Assembly (NCBI GenBank): GCA_021774445.1
Contig: JAJFJA010000042.1
Coordinates: 186,001 to 250,000 of the forward strand
Length of the DNA stretch: 64,000 nucleotides
Direction of reading: 5' to 3'
From: Alphaproteobacteria bacterium
GTDB taxonomy: Bacteria > Pseudomonadota > Alphaproteobacteria > UBA6615
In this document: one piece after another, positions 12,528 to 21,733 of the stretch
Layout: each line of letters starts with the position of its first letter
Numbering within the stretch: position 1 is the stretch's first letter
Program-made: the position numbers and the translations under genes
Notes under the pieces: model-generated
What the model saw: the letters and a program-made list of their open reading frames with translations, nothing else
Told to the model about the DNA's origin: nothing
Database searches by the model: none

Positions 12528-14291
12528 TTAAACGAGGACCATGCCCTGTTCAGAAGCCTCCTGCTCGGCTTGGCCATTCGGGCCTAGCAGGATTTCGTTG
12601 TGTGCGGCGCCGCCGGGGATCATGGGGAAGCAGTTCTCTTCCTTCGATACCACCATATCGACGATGACGGGGCCGTCAGCGGCCAGCATTTGAGCAATGA
12701 CATCATCGACTTCATTGGGCTTGGTCGCCCGCAGACCGGTGGCGCCGAAGCTTTCGGCGAGCTTGACGAAATCGGGTAGCCCGGCCGAATAGCTCTCCGA
12801 GTAGCGGCTGCCGTGAAGCAGCTCCTGCCACTGGCGAACCATGCCCATATATTCGTTGTTGATGATGAAGACCTTCACCGGCAGCCGGTATTGGGCAATC
12901 GTGCTCAACTCCTGAATATTCATCAGGATCGAGGCTTCGCCAGCGATGTCGATAACAAGGGAATCCGGATGGGCCACCTGCACGCCAACGGCTGACGGCA
13001 GGCCGTATCCCATGGTGCCGAGCCCGCCCGACGTCAACCAGTGGAACGGTTTGTCGAAGTGATAGAACTGGGCGGCCCACATCTGATGCTGGCCGACCTC
13101 GGTCGAGATGTAGGTGTCGCGGTCCTTGGTCAACTCGTAGAGCCGCTTGATGGCATATTGCGGCTTGATGGCCGCCTCGTCACTTTGCGTGAACTTCAAG
13201 CAGTCCACGGCGCGCCACTGGTCGATCCGATGCCACCATTTGTCGAGCGCGGGTTGATCGGGAACGATATTGCGCTCCGTCCAACGCGCTAGAATGCGCT
13301 CGACCACCCGCTCGACATCGCCGACGACCGGCAAGTCGACGATGACGTTCTTGTTGATGGAGCTGGGGTCGATATCGATGTGGATCTTGGTCGAGTTGGG
13401 GGCGAAAGCGTCGAGCCGACCGGTGACACGGTCATCAAAGCGCGCGCCGATATTGATCATGACGTCGCAATGATGCATGGCCAAATTGGCCTCGTAGGTG
13501 CCGTGCATGCCCAGCATACCCAGCGACTGCTTATCCGATGCGGGGAAGGTTCCGAGCCCCATCAGGGTCATGGTGGCCGGAAAGCCGGTGCGACGGATCA
13601 ACTCAGTTACCAGGGCGCAGGCGCGGGGCCCGGAATTGATGCAGCCACCGCCGATATAGAAGATCGGACGCTTGGCTTCGGCGATCAGGGCGACGGCCCG
13701 CTCCACCTTGTCGCCGTCGGGATCGACCTGGGGCCGATAGGATACGTGGCCGCGGCCATGGGGTGGCTCATAGTCGGCCTCGGCGAATTGTACGTCCTTG
13801 GGGATATCCACCACCACCGGGCCGGGCCGGCCGCTGGCGGCGACGTAGAACGCCTCATGGATGGTGCGCGCCAGTTTGTCACCGTCCTTCACGAGGTAAT
13901 TGTGCTTGGTACAGGGACGCGTAATACCCGTGGTGTCGCACTCCTGGAAGGCGTCGTTGCCAATAAGATGAGTCGGTACCTGTCCGGTCAGACAAACAAC
14001 CGGGACGCTATCCATGAGGGCATCGGTCAGGCCCGTGACGGCGTTGGTCGCGCCGGGACCTGAGGTCACCAGGACCACACCTACCTTGCCGGTCGAGCGC
14101 GCGTAGCCTTCCGCCGAATGAACGGCGGCTTGCTCGTGGCGGACCAGAATGTGGCGAATGGAGTTCTGCTTAAAAAGCGCGTCATAGATGGGCAATACCG
14201 CGCCACCCGGATAGCCGAAGATCACATCCACTCCCTGGTCGACCAGGGATTTGATGACGATTTCAGCGCCGCTCATTCGTTCGTTGGACAT
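12528..14291 (-). CDS. ilvI: Acetolactate synthase large (catalytic) subunit
   Basis: 587 residues from an ATG with AGGA seven bases upstream. It is a TPP-, FAD- and Mg2+-dependent enzyme that condenses pyruvate into acetolactate or acetohydroxybutyrate. The FGYPGGAVLPIYDAL start, the catalytic-glutamate region RHEQAAVHSAEGYAR, GRFDDRVTG and the TPP-binding stretch from GEASILMN to NNEYMGMV are visible. The TPP motif carries GEAS rather than the textbook GDAS, a variant I believe occurs in other alphaproteobacteria. It heads the ilvI-ilvH-ilvC operon; a promoter and hairpin lie in its leader. Confidence 0.97.
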   Translation of the reverse strand: MSNERMSGAEIVIKSLVDQGVDVIFGYPGGAVLPIYDALFKQNSIRHILVRHEQAAVHSAEGYARSTGKVGVVLVTSGPGATNAVTGLTDALMDSVPVVCLTGQVPTHLIGNDAFQECDTTGITRPCTKHNYLVKDGDKLARTIHEAFYVAASGRPGPVVVDIPKDVQFAEADYEPPHGRGHVSYRPQVDPDGDKVERAVALIAEAKRPIFYIGGGCINSGPRACALVTELIRRTGFPATMTLMGLGTFPASDKQSLGMLGMHGTYEANLAMHHCDVMINIGARFDDRVTGRLDAFAPNSTKIHIDIDPSSINKNVIVDLPVVGDVERVVERILARWTERNIVPDQPALDKWWHRIDQWRAVDCLKFTQSDEAAIKPQYAIKRLYELTKDRDTYISTEVGQHQMWAAQFYHFDKPFHWLTSGGLGTMGYGLPSAVGVQVAHPDSLVIDIAGEASILMNIQELSTIAQYRLPVKVFIINNEYMGMVRQWQELLHGSRYSESYSAGLPDFVKLAESFGATGLRATKPNEVDDVIAQMLAADGPVIVDMVVSKEENCFPMIPGGAAHNEILLGPNGQAEQEASEQGMVLV

Positions 14292-14322
14292 CCGCAATTC
14301 CTACCCGCCAGGTGACAATAAA

Positions 14323-14347
14323 CCCGGCCCCATAAGATGGAGCCGGG
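14323..14347 (-). terminator. Terminator-like hairpin in the ilvI leader
   Basis: CCCGGC (14323-14328) pairs with GCCGGG (14342-14347), and inner CC/GG pairs close a 7-base loop. On the minus strand it is followed by TTTATTGT. It could be the miaA terminator, or an attenuator of ilvI, because a good promoter lies between miaA and the hairpin. Confidence 0.6.
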
Positions 14348-14381
14348 CACATACAACGGCGCGCCACCGCCGCATTCACGC

Positions 14382-14410
14382 AATTTAGTGGCGTAATGTG
14401 CCCTCGTCAA
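14382..14410 (-). promoter_or_regulatory. Probable ilvI promoter
   Basis: TTGACG (14405-14410) and TAAATT (14382-14387) are separated by exactly 17 bp on the minus strand. The -35 box overlaps the miaA stop codon. Predicted transcription would start near 14375, about 85 bases ahead of the ilvI ATG, and pass through the hairpin at 14323-14347. Confidence 0.6.
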
Positions 14411-15351
14411 GATATATTTGACAAGATTTCCGGCATTATTCTGTTAGAAAATTTCTCTTCGATAACATGCGCCCCGGTTAATTGGTGCCGAAACCAAGTG
14501 TATTGACGTTTGGCATAGCGGCGCGTCGCCTGCTGGCCCCGGCGGATCGCCTCCGCCTCCGACCAGTCGCCACGCAAGCAGCCTTGCAGCTCCCGCACAC
14601 CGACCGCTTTCATGATCGGCAGTGTCGGTGCGAGATCGAGCTTAGCAAGTGTTTCCACTTCTTCCAACGCCCCCTGCTCAACCATGGTGACGAACCTGGT
14701 ATCGCAAGTCTGATAAAGCTCCTGCCGCGGTGGCAGCAGGGTGAACACGACACACGGCGAGCCGCTAGCACTCGGCTGCGCGCGCTGCCACTCGGTCAGC
14801 GACCGCCCGGTCGCCTGATGGACTTCCAAAGCGCGGATCAGGCGCTGGCGGTCACCTGGAGCGAGGCGGGCGGCGGCGGGATCGACGGCCGCCAGCCGGC
14901 GCTGAAAGACCGGGCCGCCGATGTCGTCGTAAAGGGCGGCCGCAGCCTGTCTGATCCGCGGTGGCACGTCCGGGATCGGGGCGATCCCGTGCATTAGGAC
15001 CCGGAGATAGAGACCGGTACCGCCGACGATGATGGCGCGGCGACCGCGCTCCTTGGCGGCGGCAATCTCGTCGTTGGCAAGGGCGCGCCAGCGTGCCGCT
15101 GAGCAACGCTCGGTGCCGTCAAGGACGCCATAGAGGCGATGGGGCGCCAAGGCTTCCTCCGCCGCGCTCGGCCGTGCCGTCAAGATCCGCAGGTCGCGAT
15201 AAACCTGCATGGCGTCGGCATTGATCAACACGCCGTCGAGCCGCTCGGCTAGCGCCAGCGCCAGCGCGGACTTGCCGCTGGCGGTCGGTCCGGCGACTAT
15301 GATGATACGGTGGTCGCCATCGTCCTTGGGCCTACCACACTCCTTGGTCAT
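14407..15351 (-). CDS. miaA: tRNA dimethylallyltransferase MiaA
   Basis: 314 residues from the ATG giving MTKECGRPKDD, with AGGA eight bases upstream. MiaA transfers dimethylallyl to the N6 of A37 in tRNAs reading UNN codons. The P-loop GPTASGKSALALAL, the DAMQVYRDL motif and GGTGLYLRVLMHG are visible. The frame stays open about 90 codons upstream inside serB, but those residues are unlike the family. Its start codon overlaps the divergent serB start codon in a shared CATG. Confidence 0.96.
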   Translation of the reverse strand: MTKECGRPKDDGDHRIIIVAGPTASGKSALALALAERLDGVLINADAMQVYRDLRILTARPSAAEEALAPHRLYGVLDGTERCSAARWRALANDEIAAAKERGRRAIIVGGTGLYLRVLMHGIAPIPDVPPRIRQAAAALYDDIGGPVFQRRLAAVDPAAARLAPGDRQRLIRALEVHQATGRSLTEWQRAQPSASGSPCVVFTLLPPRQELYQTCDTRFVTMVEQGALEEVETLAKLDLAPTLPIMKAVGVRELQGCLRGDWSEAEAIRRGQQATRRYAKRQYTWFRHQLTGAHVIEEKFSNRIMPEILSNIS

Positions 15352-16246
15352 GAAATCAGTCCTGACTCTTATCGCCGGCCCGACGACGGGCGCCCTAGAC
15401 CATAACATCGTCGCGCGGGCGGGGAAGGCGCTGAGCGACGCCGGCGCTTTGGTGGGGGAGCCGGATTGGCTCGCGCCCGGGATCGCTTGTGATCTGGCGT
15501 TTGGCAGCATGGCGAGACCGGCGGCGACAGTCGCCGCGCGGTCGGCATTGGAAGGGATAACCGTCGATCTGGCCGCCACGGCGTTGGATAGCCGCCGCAA
15601 GCGGCTGTTATTGGCCGACATGGATGCGACGATTATTCACCAGGAATCGCTGGACGAACTGGCCGCGGTCGCCGGGGTTGGCGCGCGGGTGGCGGACGTC
15701 ACGGCACGGGCGATGGCTGGCGAAATCGACTTTGCAACGTCGGTGCGTGAGCGCGTCGGCCTGCTGGCCGGCCAACCGGCGACGCTCCTGACCGAGACTC
15801 AAAAGCGCCTCAGCCTACGCCCCGGAGCGCGAGAATTGGTCGCGACGATGCGTGCCGATGGCGCGGTTACGGCCCTGGTATCGGGCGGCTTTACGGTCTT
15901 CGCGCGCCAAATTGCGGCGGCGGCGGGTTTCGATCACTATGAAGCCAACGAGTTGGAAATCATCGACGAATTGTTGACAGGCAAGGTTGCCGAGCCGGTG
16001 CTCGGCGGGCCGCATAAGGAAGCGACATTACGCCGGTTGGCCACCGAAAATGATATCGCGCTGTCGGAAACCATCGTGGTCGGAGACGGTGCCAACGACC
16101 GTTTTGCCATCGCCGCAGCGGGGCTTGGCGTGGCCCTGCATGGCAAAGCCGTTCTCAAGGCGGCCGCGGATGTCAGTATCGAACACGCTGATTTGACCAG
16201 CCTGCTCTATATCCAAGGTTATCGACAGGCCGAGTTCGTTACTTGA
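15350..16246 (+). CDS. serB: Phosphoserine phosphatase
   Basis: 298 residues starting MKSVLTLIAGP, the usual alphaproteobacterial SerB N-terminus. The HAD nucleophile motif is ADMDATII (DxDxT); a VSGGFTVFA motif II, a K in the GPHKEATLRRL region and VGDGANDRFAI (motif IV) follow. It makes serine from phosphoserine. The first about 85 residues form a degenerate ACT-like domain. No clear Shine-Dalgarno sequence precedes the ATG, which overlaps the divergent miaA ATG by two bases. Confidence 0.95.
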   Translation: MKSVLTLIAGPTTGALDHNIVARAGKALSDAGALVGEPDWLAPGIACDLAFGSMARPAATVAARSALEGITVDLAATALDSRRKRLLLADMDATIIHQESLDELAAVAGVGARVADVTARAMAGEIDFATSVRERVGLLAGQPATLLTETQKRLSLRPGARELVATMRADGAVTALVSGGFTVFARQIAAAAGFDHYEANELEIIDELLTGKVAEPVLGGPHKEATLRRLATENDIALSETIVVGDGANDRFAIAAAGLGVALHGKAVLKAAADVSIEHADLTSLLYIQGYRQAEFVT

Positions 16247-16255
16247 TAAAGGAAC

Positions 16256-16281
16256 GGCGCCACCGTGATCACGGTGGCGCC
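16256..16281. terminator. Perfect 26-bp palindrome between serB and degP
   Basis: The arms GGCGCCACCGTGA and TCACGGTGGCGCC are fully complementary. It sits 9 bp after the serB stop and 28 bp after the stop of the convergent protease gene, the right place for a bidirectional terminator. No T-run follows on the plus strand. Confidence 0.65.
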
Positions 16282-16309
16282 GGGCGTTGAGACCTATGGT
16301 GCGGGAGCG

Positions 16310-17800
16310 CTAACCGGCGTCGATACGTACCGCCACGAAGCGCAGTTCGCCATTGCGATTGACCAGTAACAGAACCGAGCGGCGATCCGCATCCTGCGCT
16401 GAAGCGACCTTAGCCGCCACCTGTGCCGGAGACGTCACTTCCTCCTGGCCAACCTCCATAATGAGATCACCGGGGCGCAAGCCCTTCTCCGCCGCCGGGC
16501 CGGCCTCCTCGACACCGGTGACGAGGACGCCGTTGGCATCCTCCTGAACGCCATGCTCAAGGCGCAGGTCGTCGTTCAAAGTCGCCAAGGCCAGTCCTAG
16601 GCTGTCGATGGTGCCAGTCTGCGGCTCCTCGACGATGCCGCCGGTCTCTACGGACGCTAGTACTGTCGTGTCCTCGTCGAGCTCGCCGACGGTGACCTGC
16701 AGATTCACCATGGCGCCGCGGCGCCAAACCTCGACACCGACCTCGCGGCCGATCTCGGTATCGGCGACGATACGGGGCAGCTCACGCATTTCGTCGACCG
16801 GCCGACCGTCGAAAGAGAGCACGACATCGCCGGCCTCGATCTTGCCGTCCTGAGCCGGTCCGGCCTCGGTGACGCTGGCGACGAGGGCGCCGCGAGCGCT
16901 GTCGAGGCCAAGGCTTTCGGCGATCTCATCGGTGACGGTTTGGATACGTACACCCAGCCAACCGCGCTTGGTGCGACCAAAATCCCGCAGCTGGGCCACG
17001 ACGCGCTCGGCGAGGGACGATGGAATGGAGAAGCCGATGCCGACACTGCCGCCCGAGGGCGAGAAGATCGCCGTATTCACGCCGATCACCTGACCCTCGA
17101 GATTGAATAGCGGCCCACCCGAGTTGCCACGGTTGATGGACGCGTCAGTCTGGATGAAATTGTCATAAGGACCGGCGTTGATATCACGTTGGCGCGCCGA
17201 GATGATGCCCGCAGTAACCGATCCGCCGAGGCCGAACGGGTTGCCGATGGCGACAACCCAATCGCCGACACGGGCCTCCGAAGAGTGGCCCCAGCCGACG
17301 GCGGGAAGATCGCGACCGGCGTCGATTTTTAACAATGCCAGGTCGGTCTTGGGATCACGACCAACAACCGTGGCGTCAAATGTCTCGTTGTCCTGCAGAA
17401 TCACGGATATCTCGTCAGCTTCGGCGATGACGTGGTTGTTGGTCACGACGAAGCCCGCCGAATCGACAATAAAGCCTGAGCCCAGCGAGGTGGCCCGGCG
17501 GGAACGCTCCGGCGTGTTGCGATCGAAGAATTCGCGGAAAAAATCCTCGAATGGCGACCCCGGCGGGGCTTGCGGGATATTTTCCGGACGGGCCTGGCTT
17601 TGCACGACCTGGGTGGTGGAAATGTTCACCACCGAAGGCAGTAACTGCTCCGCCAGATCGGCGAAAGAGGTTGGAGCCTCGCTTGCCGCCACTGCCGGCA
17701 GTGGAGCAAGAGCTGGGGCAACCACAAGCGCCAGTGCGACAGCAGCGGCGCTGAGTGGACGAACGAACAGCGAACCCCGGAGACGCTCTTCATGAAGCAT
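16310..17800 (-). CDS. degP: DegP/Do-family periplasmic serine protease
   Basis: 496 residues from the second of two close ATGs, which has GGAG nine bases upstream (the ATG at 17806 is the alternative). A signal peptide (about 13-39) directs export. The trypsin-like domain has His123 (VTNNHVI), Asp153 (KTDLALL) and Ser227 (RGNSGGPLF). Two PDZ domains follow (about 275-365 and 385-480). It degrades or holds misfolded envelope proteins. It lies downstream of hflK-hflC-DUF2065, a common alphaproteobacterial arrangement. Confidence 0.95.
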   Translation of the reverse strand: MLHEERLRGSLFVRPLSAAAVALALVVAPALAPLPAVAASEAPTSFADLAEQLLPSVVNISTTQVVQSQARPENIPQAPPGSPFEDFFREFFDRNTPERSRRATSLGSGFIVDSAGFVVTNNHVIAEADEISVILQDNETFDATVVGRDPKTDLALLKIDAGRDLPAVGWGHSSEARVGDWVVAIGNPFGLGGSVTAGIISARQRDINAGPYDNFIQTDASINRGNSGGPLFNLEGQVIGVNTAIFSPSGGSVGIGFSIPSSLAERVVAQLRDFGRTKRGWLGVRIQTVTDEIAESLGLDSARGALVASVTEAGPAQDGKIEAGDVVLSFDGRPVDEMRELPRIVADTEIGREVGVEVWRRGAMVNLQVTVGELDEDTTVLASVETGGIVEEPQTGTIDSLGLALATLNDDLRLEHGVQEDANGVLVTGVEEAGPAAEKGLRPGDLIMEVGQEEVTSPAQVAAKVASAQDADRRSVLLLVNRNGELRFVAVRIDAG

Positions 17801-17922
17801 GGTCATTTACTCCGATAAACCGAGAGGCGAACCGGCCACGCGCGCATGGAACCAGTTCGCTCGATATGGCGCCATTTCGCCACCGCTTCAAGGTTTGCCT
17901 CAGTTCCACCCCTCGCGGCCAG

Positions 17923-18120
17923 TCAAAATCGAGCGAGCCAGAGAATCGCGATACCGGCAACAAGGGCTACCATGCCGCCGCTGCGCAGTTTACCGACAGG
18001 CATATCTTGCAGACGACCGAGCAGCCGCTTAACGCTATCGGTGAACAGCGCATAAGCGAGACCCTCAACAACCAAGACCAGACCAAGACCGATAAAGGCG
18101 TAAGCCAGTAGCGGCATCAT
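17923..18120 (-). CDS. DUF2065 small membrane protein
   Basis: 65 residues with two hydrophobic segments (about 4-24 and 45-64) and the short basic loop KRLLGRLQDMP between them, typical of DUF2065/YjeT-like proteins. The start is one of two adjacent ATGs, 6-9 bp after the hflC stop. Members of this family commonly follow hflC, and the same order is seen here. The molecular role is unknown; linkage suggests a connection with membrane protein quality control. Confidence 0.88.
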   Translation of the reverse strand: MMPLLAYAFIGLGLVLVVEGLAYALFTDSVKRLLGRLQDMPVGKLRSGGMVALVAGIAILWLARF

Positions 18121-18126
18121 CCCGGT

Positions 18127-19041
18127 CTACTGCGGCGCCGCGGGCGGCGCGGGCGGCGCGGCGGCTTCGTCCGGCAATCTGTTTTCAACCCCGAAGTAGC
18201 GGAAGAAATCGCTGTCGGGTGACAGCACCATTGTTGTGCCCTCCTGCCGGAAGGTGTCGCGATATGCCTGGAGACTGCGATAAAAGTCGAAGAATTCAGG
18301 ATCCTTGCCAAAGGCTTCCGCAAGGATACGGTTGCTCTCGGCCTCGCCCTCACCGCGAAGGATGCTCGATTGACGCTGTGCCTCGGCGATAATGACGACC
18401 TGTTGGCGGTCGGCGAAAGCGCGGACACGGCGCGACTCTTCCTCTCCTTCGGCGCGCAGAAGATTGGCTTCGCGCTCGCGCTCGGTGCGCATGCGATCAA
18501 ACACATTCTGCGAAACCGCTTCCGGCAACTCCGTTCGACCGATGCGAATATCGATCAGTTCGATGCCAAAGGAGGAAGCATTCGCGCTGACGGTATTGAA
18601 TATGCCCTGCATGATGTCGGCGCGCTGGTCGGACAATAGCTCCGCCTGAGTGTGCTGAGCGACAATAGCGCGTACGGCGGAATTGAGAATATTGCCGAAC
18701 CGAAGGACGAAACGCTGTTCGTCGCGAACCGACTGGAAGAAGCGCAATGGATCGGTGATGATATAACGGGCAAAGGCATTGACGATTAGCCGTTTTTGGT
18801 CGCTGAGAATAACTTCCTCGGACGGTGGATCGAGGTTCAAGATGCGTCTCTCATAGCGCTCAATATTCTGGATGAACGGGAGCTTTACATGCAGACCCGG
18901 TTCCTTGATGACGCTTTTGGCCTCACCAAACTGCAGGACCAGCGCCTGCTCTGTCTGGCGGATGATGAACAGAGAACTGAAGGCAAGAATGCCGAGAATG
19001 ACGACGGCAGCGCCGGCGATCCCTAGGGTCATACGCTGCAT
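18127..19041 (-). CDS. hflC: FtsH modulator HflC
   Basis: 304 residues: an N-terminal membrane anchor (about 6-28) followed by a SPFH/band 7 domain with the typical FIIRQTEQALVLQFGE start. HflC and HflK form a large periplasmic-side complex around the FtsH protease and restrain its action on membrane proteins. The ATG follows the hflK stop with no gap (TAGATG). The C-terminus is a short Ala/Pro-rich tail. Confidence 0.95.
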   Translation of the reverse strand: MQRMTLGIAGAAVVILGILAFSSLFIIRQTEQALVLQFGEAKSVIKEPGLHVKLPFIQNIERYERRILNLDPPSEEVILSDQKRLIVNAFARYIITDPLRFFQSVRDEQRFVLRFGNILNSAVRAIVAQHTQAELLSDQRADIMQGIFNTVSANASSFGIELIDIRIGRTELPEAVSQNVFDRMRTEREREANLLRAEGEEESRRVRAFADRQQVVIIAEAQRQSSILRGEGEAESNRILAEAFGKDPEFFDFYRSLQAYRDTFRQEGTTMVLSPDSDFFRYFGVENRLPDEAAAPPAPPAAPQ

Positions 19042-20169
19042 CTATTGGGCCTCCCCTGCGGCGCCGCGACGGGCTAAATCAGTCAGAGGCAGGAATGGGA
19101 TGACGCCCTGGGCCTCTTCGGTTCCGCTTTGATCGATGATGACCTTGTTGGCACCGGCGAGAACCTCACGAAGGGTCTCCAGATAAAGCCGGCGCCGGGT
19201 TATGTCCTTAGCGATAGCGTAGCTCGCATAGATCGACAGGAACTGTTGGGCCTCACCTTCGGCCTCCTTAGTGATCCGCTCCTTGAAAGCGGTGGCCTGC
19301 TGAACGACGCTGGCGGCCTCACCGCGAGCCGTGGGAACAATGCGGTTTTCGTAGGCCTCGGCTTGGTTGCGCAGCCGCGTCTTATCCTGACGGGCACGCT
19401 GAACCTCGTTGAACGCGTCGATAACCTGGGTCGGCGGATCGACTTGAAGAAGCTGGACACGCTGTACCTGTACACCGGCCTTGTAGTCGTCGAGGACGCC
19501 TTGCAGCAGGTCACGTGTTGCCTCTTCAACCTCGGTTCTGCCGCCGGTCAAAAGCGTCGTCAGTGTGGTCTGTCCGACGATTTCGCGCATGGCGCTCTCG
19601 GCGACAATCTTCACGGTGCCTTCGGGATCGCGAATATTGAAGAGAAATTCGCCGGCATTACCGATGACCCACTGCACCGTGAAATCGACGTCGGCGATGT
19701 TCTGATCGCCGGTCAGCATGAGACTTTCGTTGGTGACATCCACCGTGCCACCGCCGCGGCGGGTGTCGGCGAAACCGATATCGGCGCGATTGACGACCGT
19801 TACCTTCGGCGTCAGACGCTCGCCGATGGGGGCCGGCCACCAATAATGCAGACCCGGGCCCGTCGTGGTGCCATTCCACTTGCCGAAGCGGAGCAGAACG
19901 CCTTGCTCATCGGGTTCGACCTTGTAGATGCCCGAGGCGAGCCAGATCGCGACAAAGACCAGGACGACCAAAAGCAGGCCGCGACCGCCGCCGAGGCCGC
20001 CTGGCAATAAGTTGCGGATACGGTCCTGACCTCGGCGGATCATGTCTTCGATGTTGGGCGGGGTCGGCGCGCCGCCACCCCCGGGTCGCTGGCCCCATGG
20101 ACCGCCGCCACCGCTGCCACCACCGCCACCCCACGGCCCGCCACTACCGCCTTGATTGCTCCACGGCAT
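19042..20169 (-). CDS. hflK: FtsH modulator HflK
   Basis: 375 residues from an ATG with GAGGA six bases upstream. The glycine-rich N-terminus (residues about 4-35) is characteristic of HflK, followed by a membrane helix (about 62-82) and the SPFH domain beginning YKVEPDEQGVLLRFGKW. It partners with HflC, encoded immediately downstream. A promoter-like TTGCCA/GATATA pair with 17-bp spacing lies upstream. Confidence 0.96.
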   Translation of the reverse strand: MPWSNQGGSGGPWGGGGGSGGGGPWGQRPGGGGAPTPPNIEDMIRRGQDRIRNLLPGGLGGGRGLLLVVLVFVAIWLASGIYKVEPDEQGVLLRFGKWNGTTTGPGLHYWWPAPIGERLTPKVTVVNRADIGFADTRRGGGTVDVTNESLMLTGDQNIADVDFTVQWVIGNAGEFLFNIRDPEGTVKIVAESAMREIVGQTTLTTLLTGGRTEVEEATRDLLQGVLDDYKAGVQVQRVQLLQVDPPTQVIDAFNEVQRARQDKTRLRNQAEAYENRIVPTARGEAASVVQQATAFKERITKEAEGEAQQFLSIYASYAIAKDITRRRLYLETLREVLAGANKVIIDQSGTEEAQGVIPFLPLTDLARRGAAGEAQ

Positions 20170-20244
20170 CGTTGGTCCTCTAATCCTTGGTTGAGCTAAA
20201 AAGCGCCTGCAGCGCTCCGGCTTTCCATTGCTGGTTGCGGGGCT

Positions 20245-20273
20245 TATATCACATCCCGCCACACAGTTGGCAA
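20245..20273 (-). promoter_or_regulatory. Probable hflK promoter
   Basis: On the minus strand TTGCCA (20268-20273) and GATATA (20245-20250) are spaced by 17 bp. Transcription would start near 20238, about 70 bases before the hflK ATG. The divergent mrp gene starts at 20333, so its promoter shares this region. Confidence 0.5.
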
Positions 20274-20332
20274 TTCACGGCCTTATCAGTCGCCGAAAAT
20301 GAATATCGGCAGAAAGTATGGGGATTTCAACC

Positions 20333-21475
20333 ATGTCCGAGTTGGACAGGGCAGATGTAATTGCCACCTTGCGCCAAGTCATCGAACCGCAGTCCGGCCA
20401 GGATATCGTCACGCTCGGTCTGGTATCCGGCTTGGTCGTGCGGGATGCCAATGTGGGCTTCGCCATCGAGGTGGCGCCGGAGGTTGCGGCACAGATGGAG
20501 CCGGTGCGCAAAGCAGCGGAAGAAGCGGTTTTCGCCATGCCCGGTGTCGGCTCGGTTACCGCGGTGCTGACGGCGGAACGGGCCGCGGCGGCGCAGCCGA
20601 CGGAGCGGACGCAGCCGGCAGCGCACGGCCCGGGGCACGAGCATGGGGCGCCACAGCAATCCGGGCCGGCCGGCGGCTTGGTCCCCGGGGTCGGCTCGAT
20701 CGTCGCCGTGGCCAGCGGCAAAGGCGGCGTCGGAAAATCTACGGTGAGCGCCAATCTCGCGGTGGCGCTGGCCCGTCTTGGCCGGCGAGTCGGGTTGCTC
20801 GATGCCGACATCTATGGGCCCTCCATGCCGCGGATGTTGGGGATTACCGGTAAACCTTCGTCACCGGACGGCAAGCAAATTCTGCCGATGGAGAACCACG
20901 GGATAAAGGTGATGTCCATGGGTTTCCTGGTGCCCGAGGAAACGCCGATGATCTGGCGCGGGCCGATGGTCATGGGCGCACTGGAGCAAATGCTGCGGGA
21001 CGTCTTATGGGGCGAACTCGAGATTCTCATCGTCGACATGCCGCCGGGGACCGGCGACGTGCAGCTGACGATGGCGCAACGGGTGCCGCTCGCCGGGGCG
21101 GTCATCGTATCGACCCCGCAAGATATCGCGCTGCTGGATGCCCGCAAGGGCCTCAACATGTTCCGCAAGGTCGATGTGCCGGTGCTTGGCATCGTCGAGA
21201 ATATGAGCCAGTTCGTCTGCCCCCATTGCGGCGAACGTACCGATATCTTCGGCCATGGCGGGGCCCGTGCGGAAGCGGAGAAACTGGGTTGTGGTTTCCT
21301 CGGAGAAATACCGCTGCACATGCAGATTCGCGAGGCCAGCGATAACGGGCAGCCGATCGTGGCATCAGCACCGGAAAGCGCACAGGCGCAAGCCTATGTG
21401 GACATCGCGCAGAGGCTGGCCGATATCCTCGGCCAGGGCAAAGCGCGCGCCGCGCCAAAGATTACGGTGCGCTAG
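20333..21475 (+). CDS. apbC: Fe-S cluster carrier ATPase Mrp/ApbC
   Basis: 380 residues from an ATG with GGGGA eight bases upstream. An N-terminal MIP18-like (DUF59) domain (about 5-80) is joined by an Ala/Pro/Gln-rich linker to a ParA/NBP35 ATPase domain. The deviant Walker A motif is ASGKGGVGKST, and the bridging CxxC lies in FVCPHCGERTD. It is a scaffold or carrier for Fe-S clusters in the cytoplasm. It diverges from hflK and is followed by about 260 bp without a recognisable gene. Confidence 0.95.
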   Translation: MSELDRADVIATLRQVIEPQSGQDIVTLGLVSGLVVRDANVGFAIEVAPEVAAQMEPVRKAAEEAVFAMPGVGSVTAVLTAERAAAAQPTERTQPAAHGPGHEHGAPQQSGPAGGLVPGVGSIVAVASGKGGVGKSTVSANLAVALARLGRRVGLLDADIYGPSMPRMLGITGKPSSPDGKQILPMENHGIKVMSMGFLVPEETPMIWRGPMVMGALEQMLRDVLWGELEILIVDMPPGTGDVQLTMAQRVPLAGAVIVSTPQDIALLDARKGLNMFRKVDVPVLGIVENMSQFVCPHCGERTDIFGHGGARAEAEKLGCGFLGEIPLHMQIREASDNGQPIVASAPESAQAQAYVDIAQRLADILGQGKARAAPKITVR

Positions 21476-21733
21476 GACCCTCGCGCATAGTTGATTCGGC
21501 GTGACGGGTCCGTGGCTTGTCGGTCCCCCCCTGCAACGCCAACCTTCGTAGTAATGGGCGGAACCTAACTCCTTCGATCGCCACAAGTGACAAACGTCGC
21601 GGATGGCGGTCAAAGGGCGGCAAAGGCGGTTCAGATCGCCGATGCCGGTGGTTCTCACCGTCGGACTGGTCCCTGCCTTTCCCCGCAGGCTGCTGCCCCC
21701 AGCGGGACCGGTCCGGCGGCCGCTCATTGCGGG

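Noticed and set aside
12528..12577. ilvH starting at the ATG inside ilvI
   Set aside because: It adds 41 residues unlike the family; the TTG at 12454 has a ribosome-binding site and gives the conserved N-terminus.
18370..18649. Plus-strand frames inside hflC and hflK
   Set aside because: Anti-sense shadows of strong minus-strand genes, caused by the high GC content.
21476..21733. Possible small RNA or second gene between apbC and thyX
   Set aside because: Open frames there lack family signals and start sites; I found no conserved SRP RNA or 6S-like motif and no convincing hairpin.
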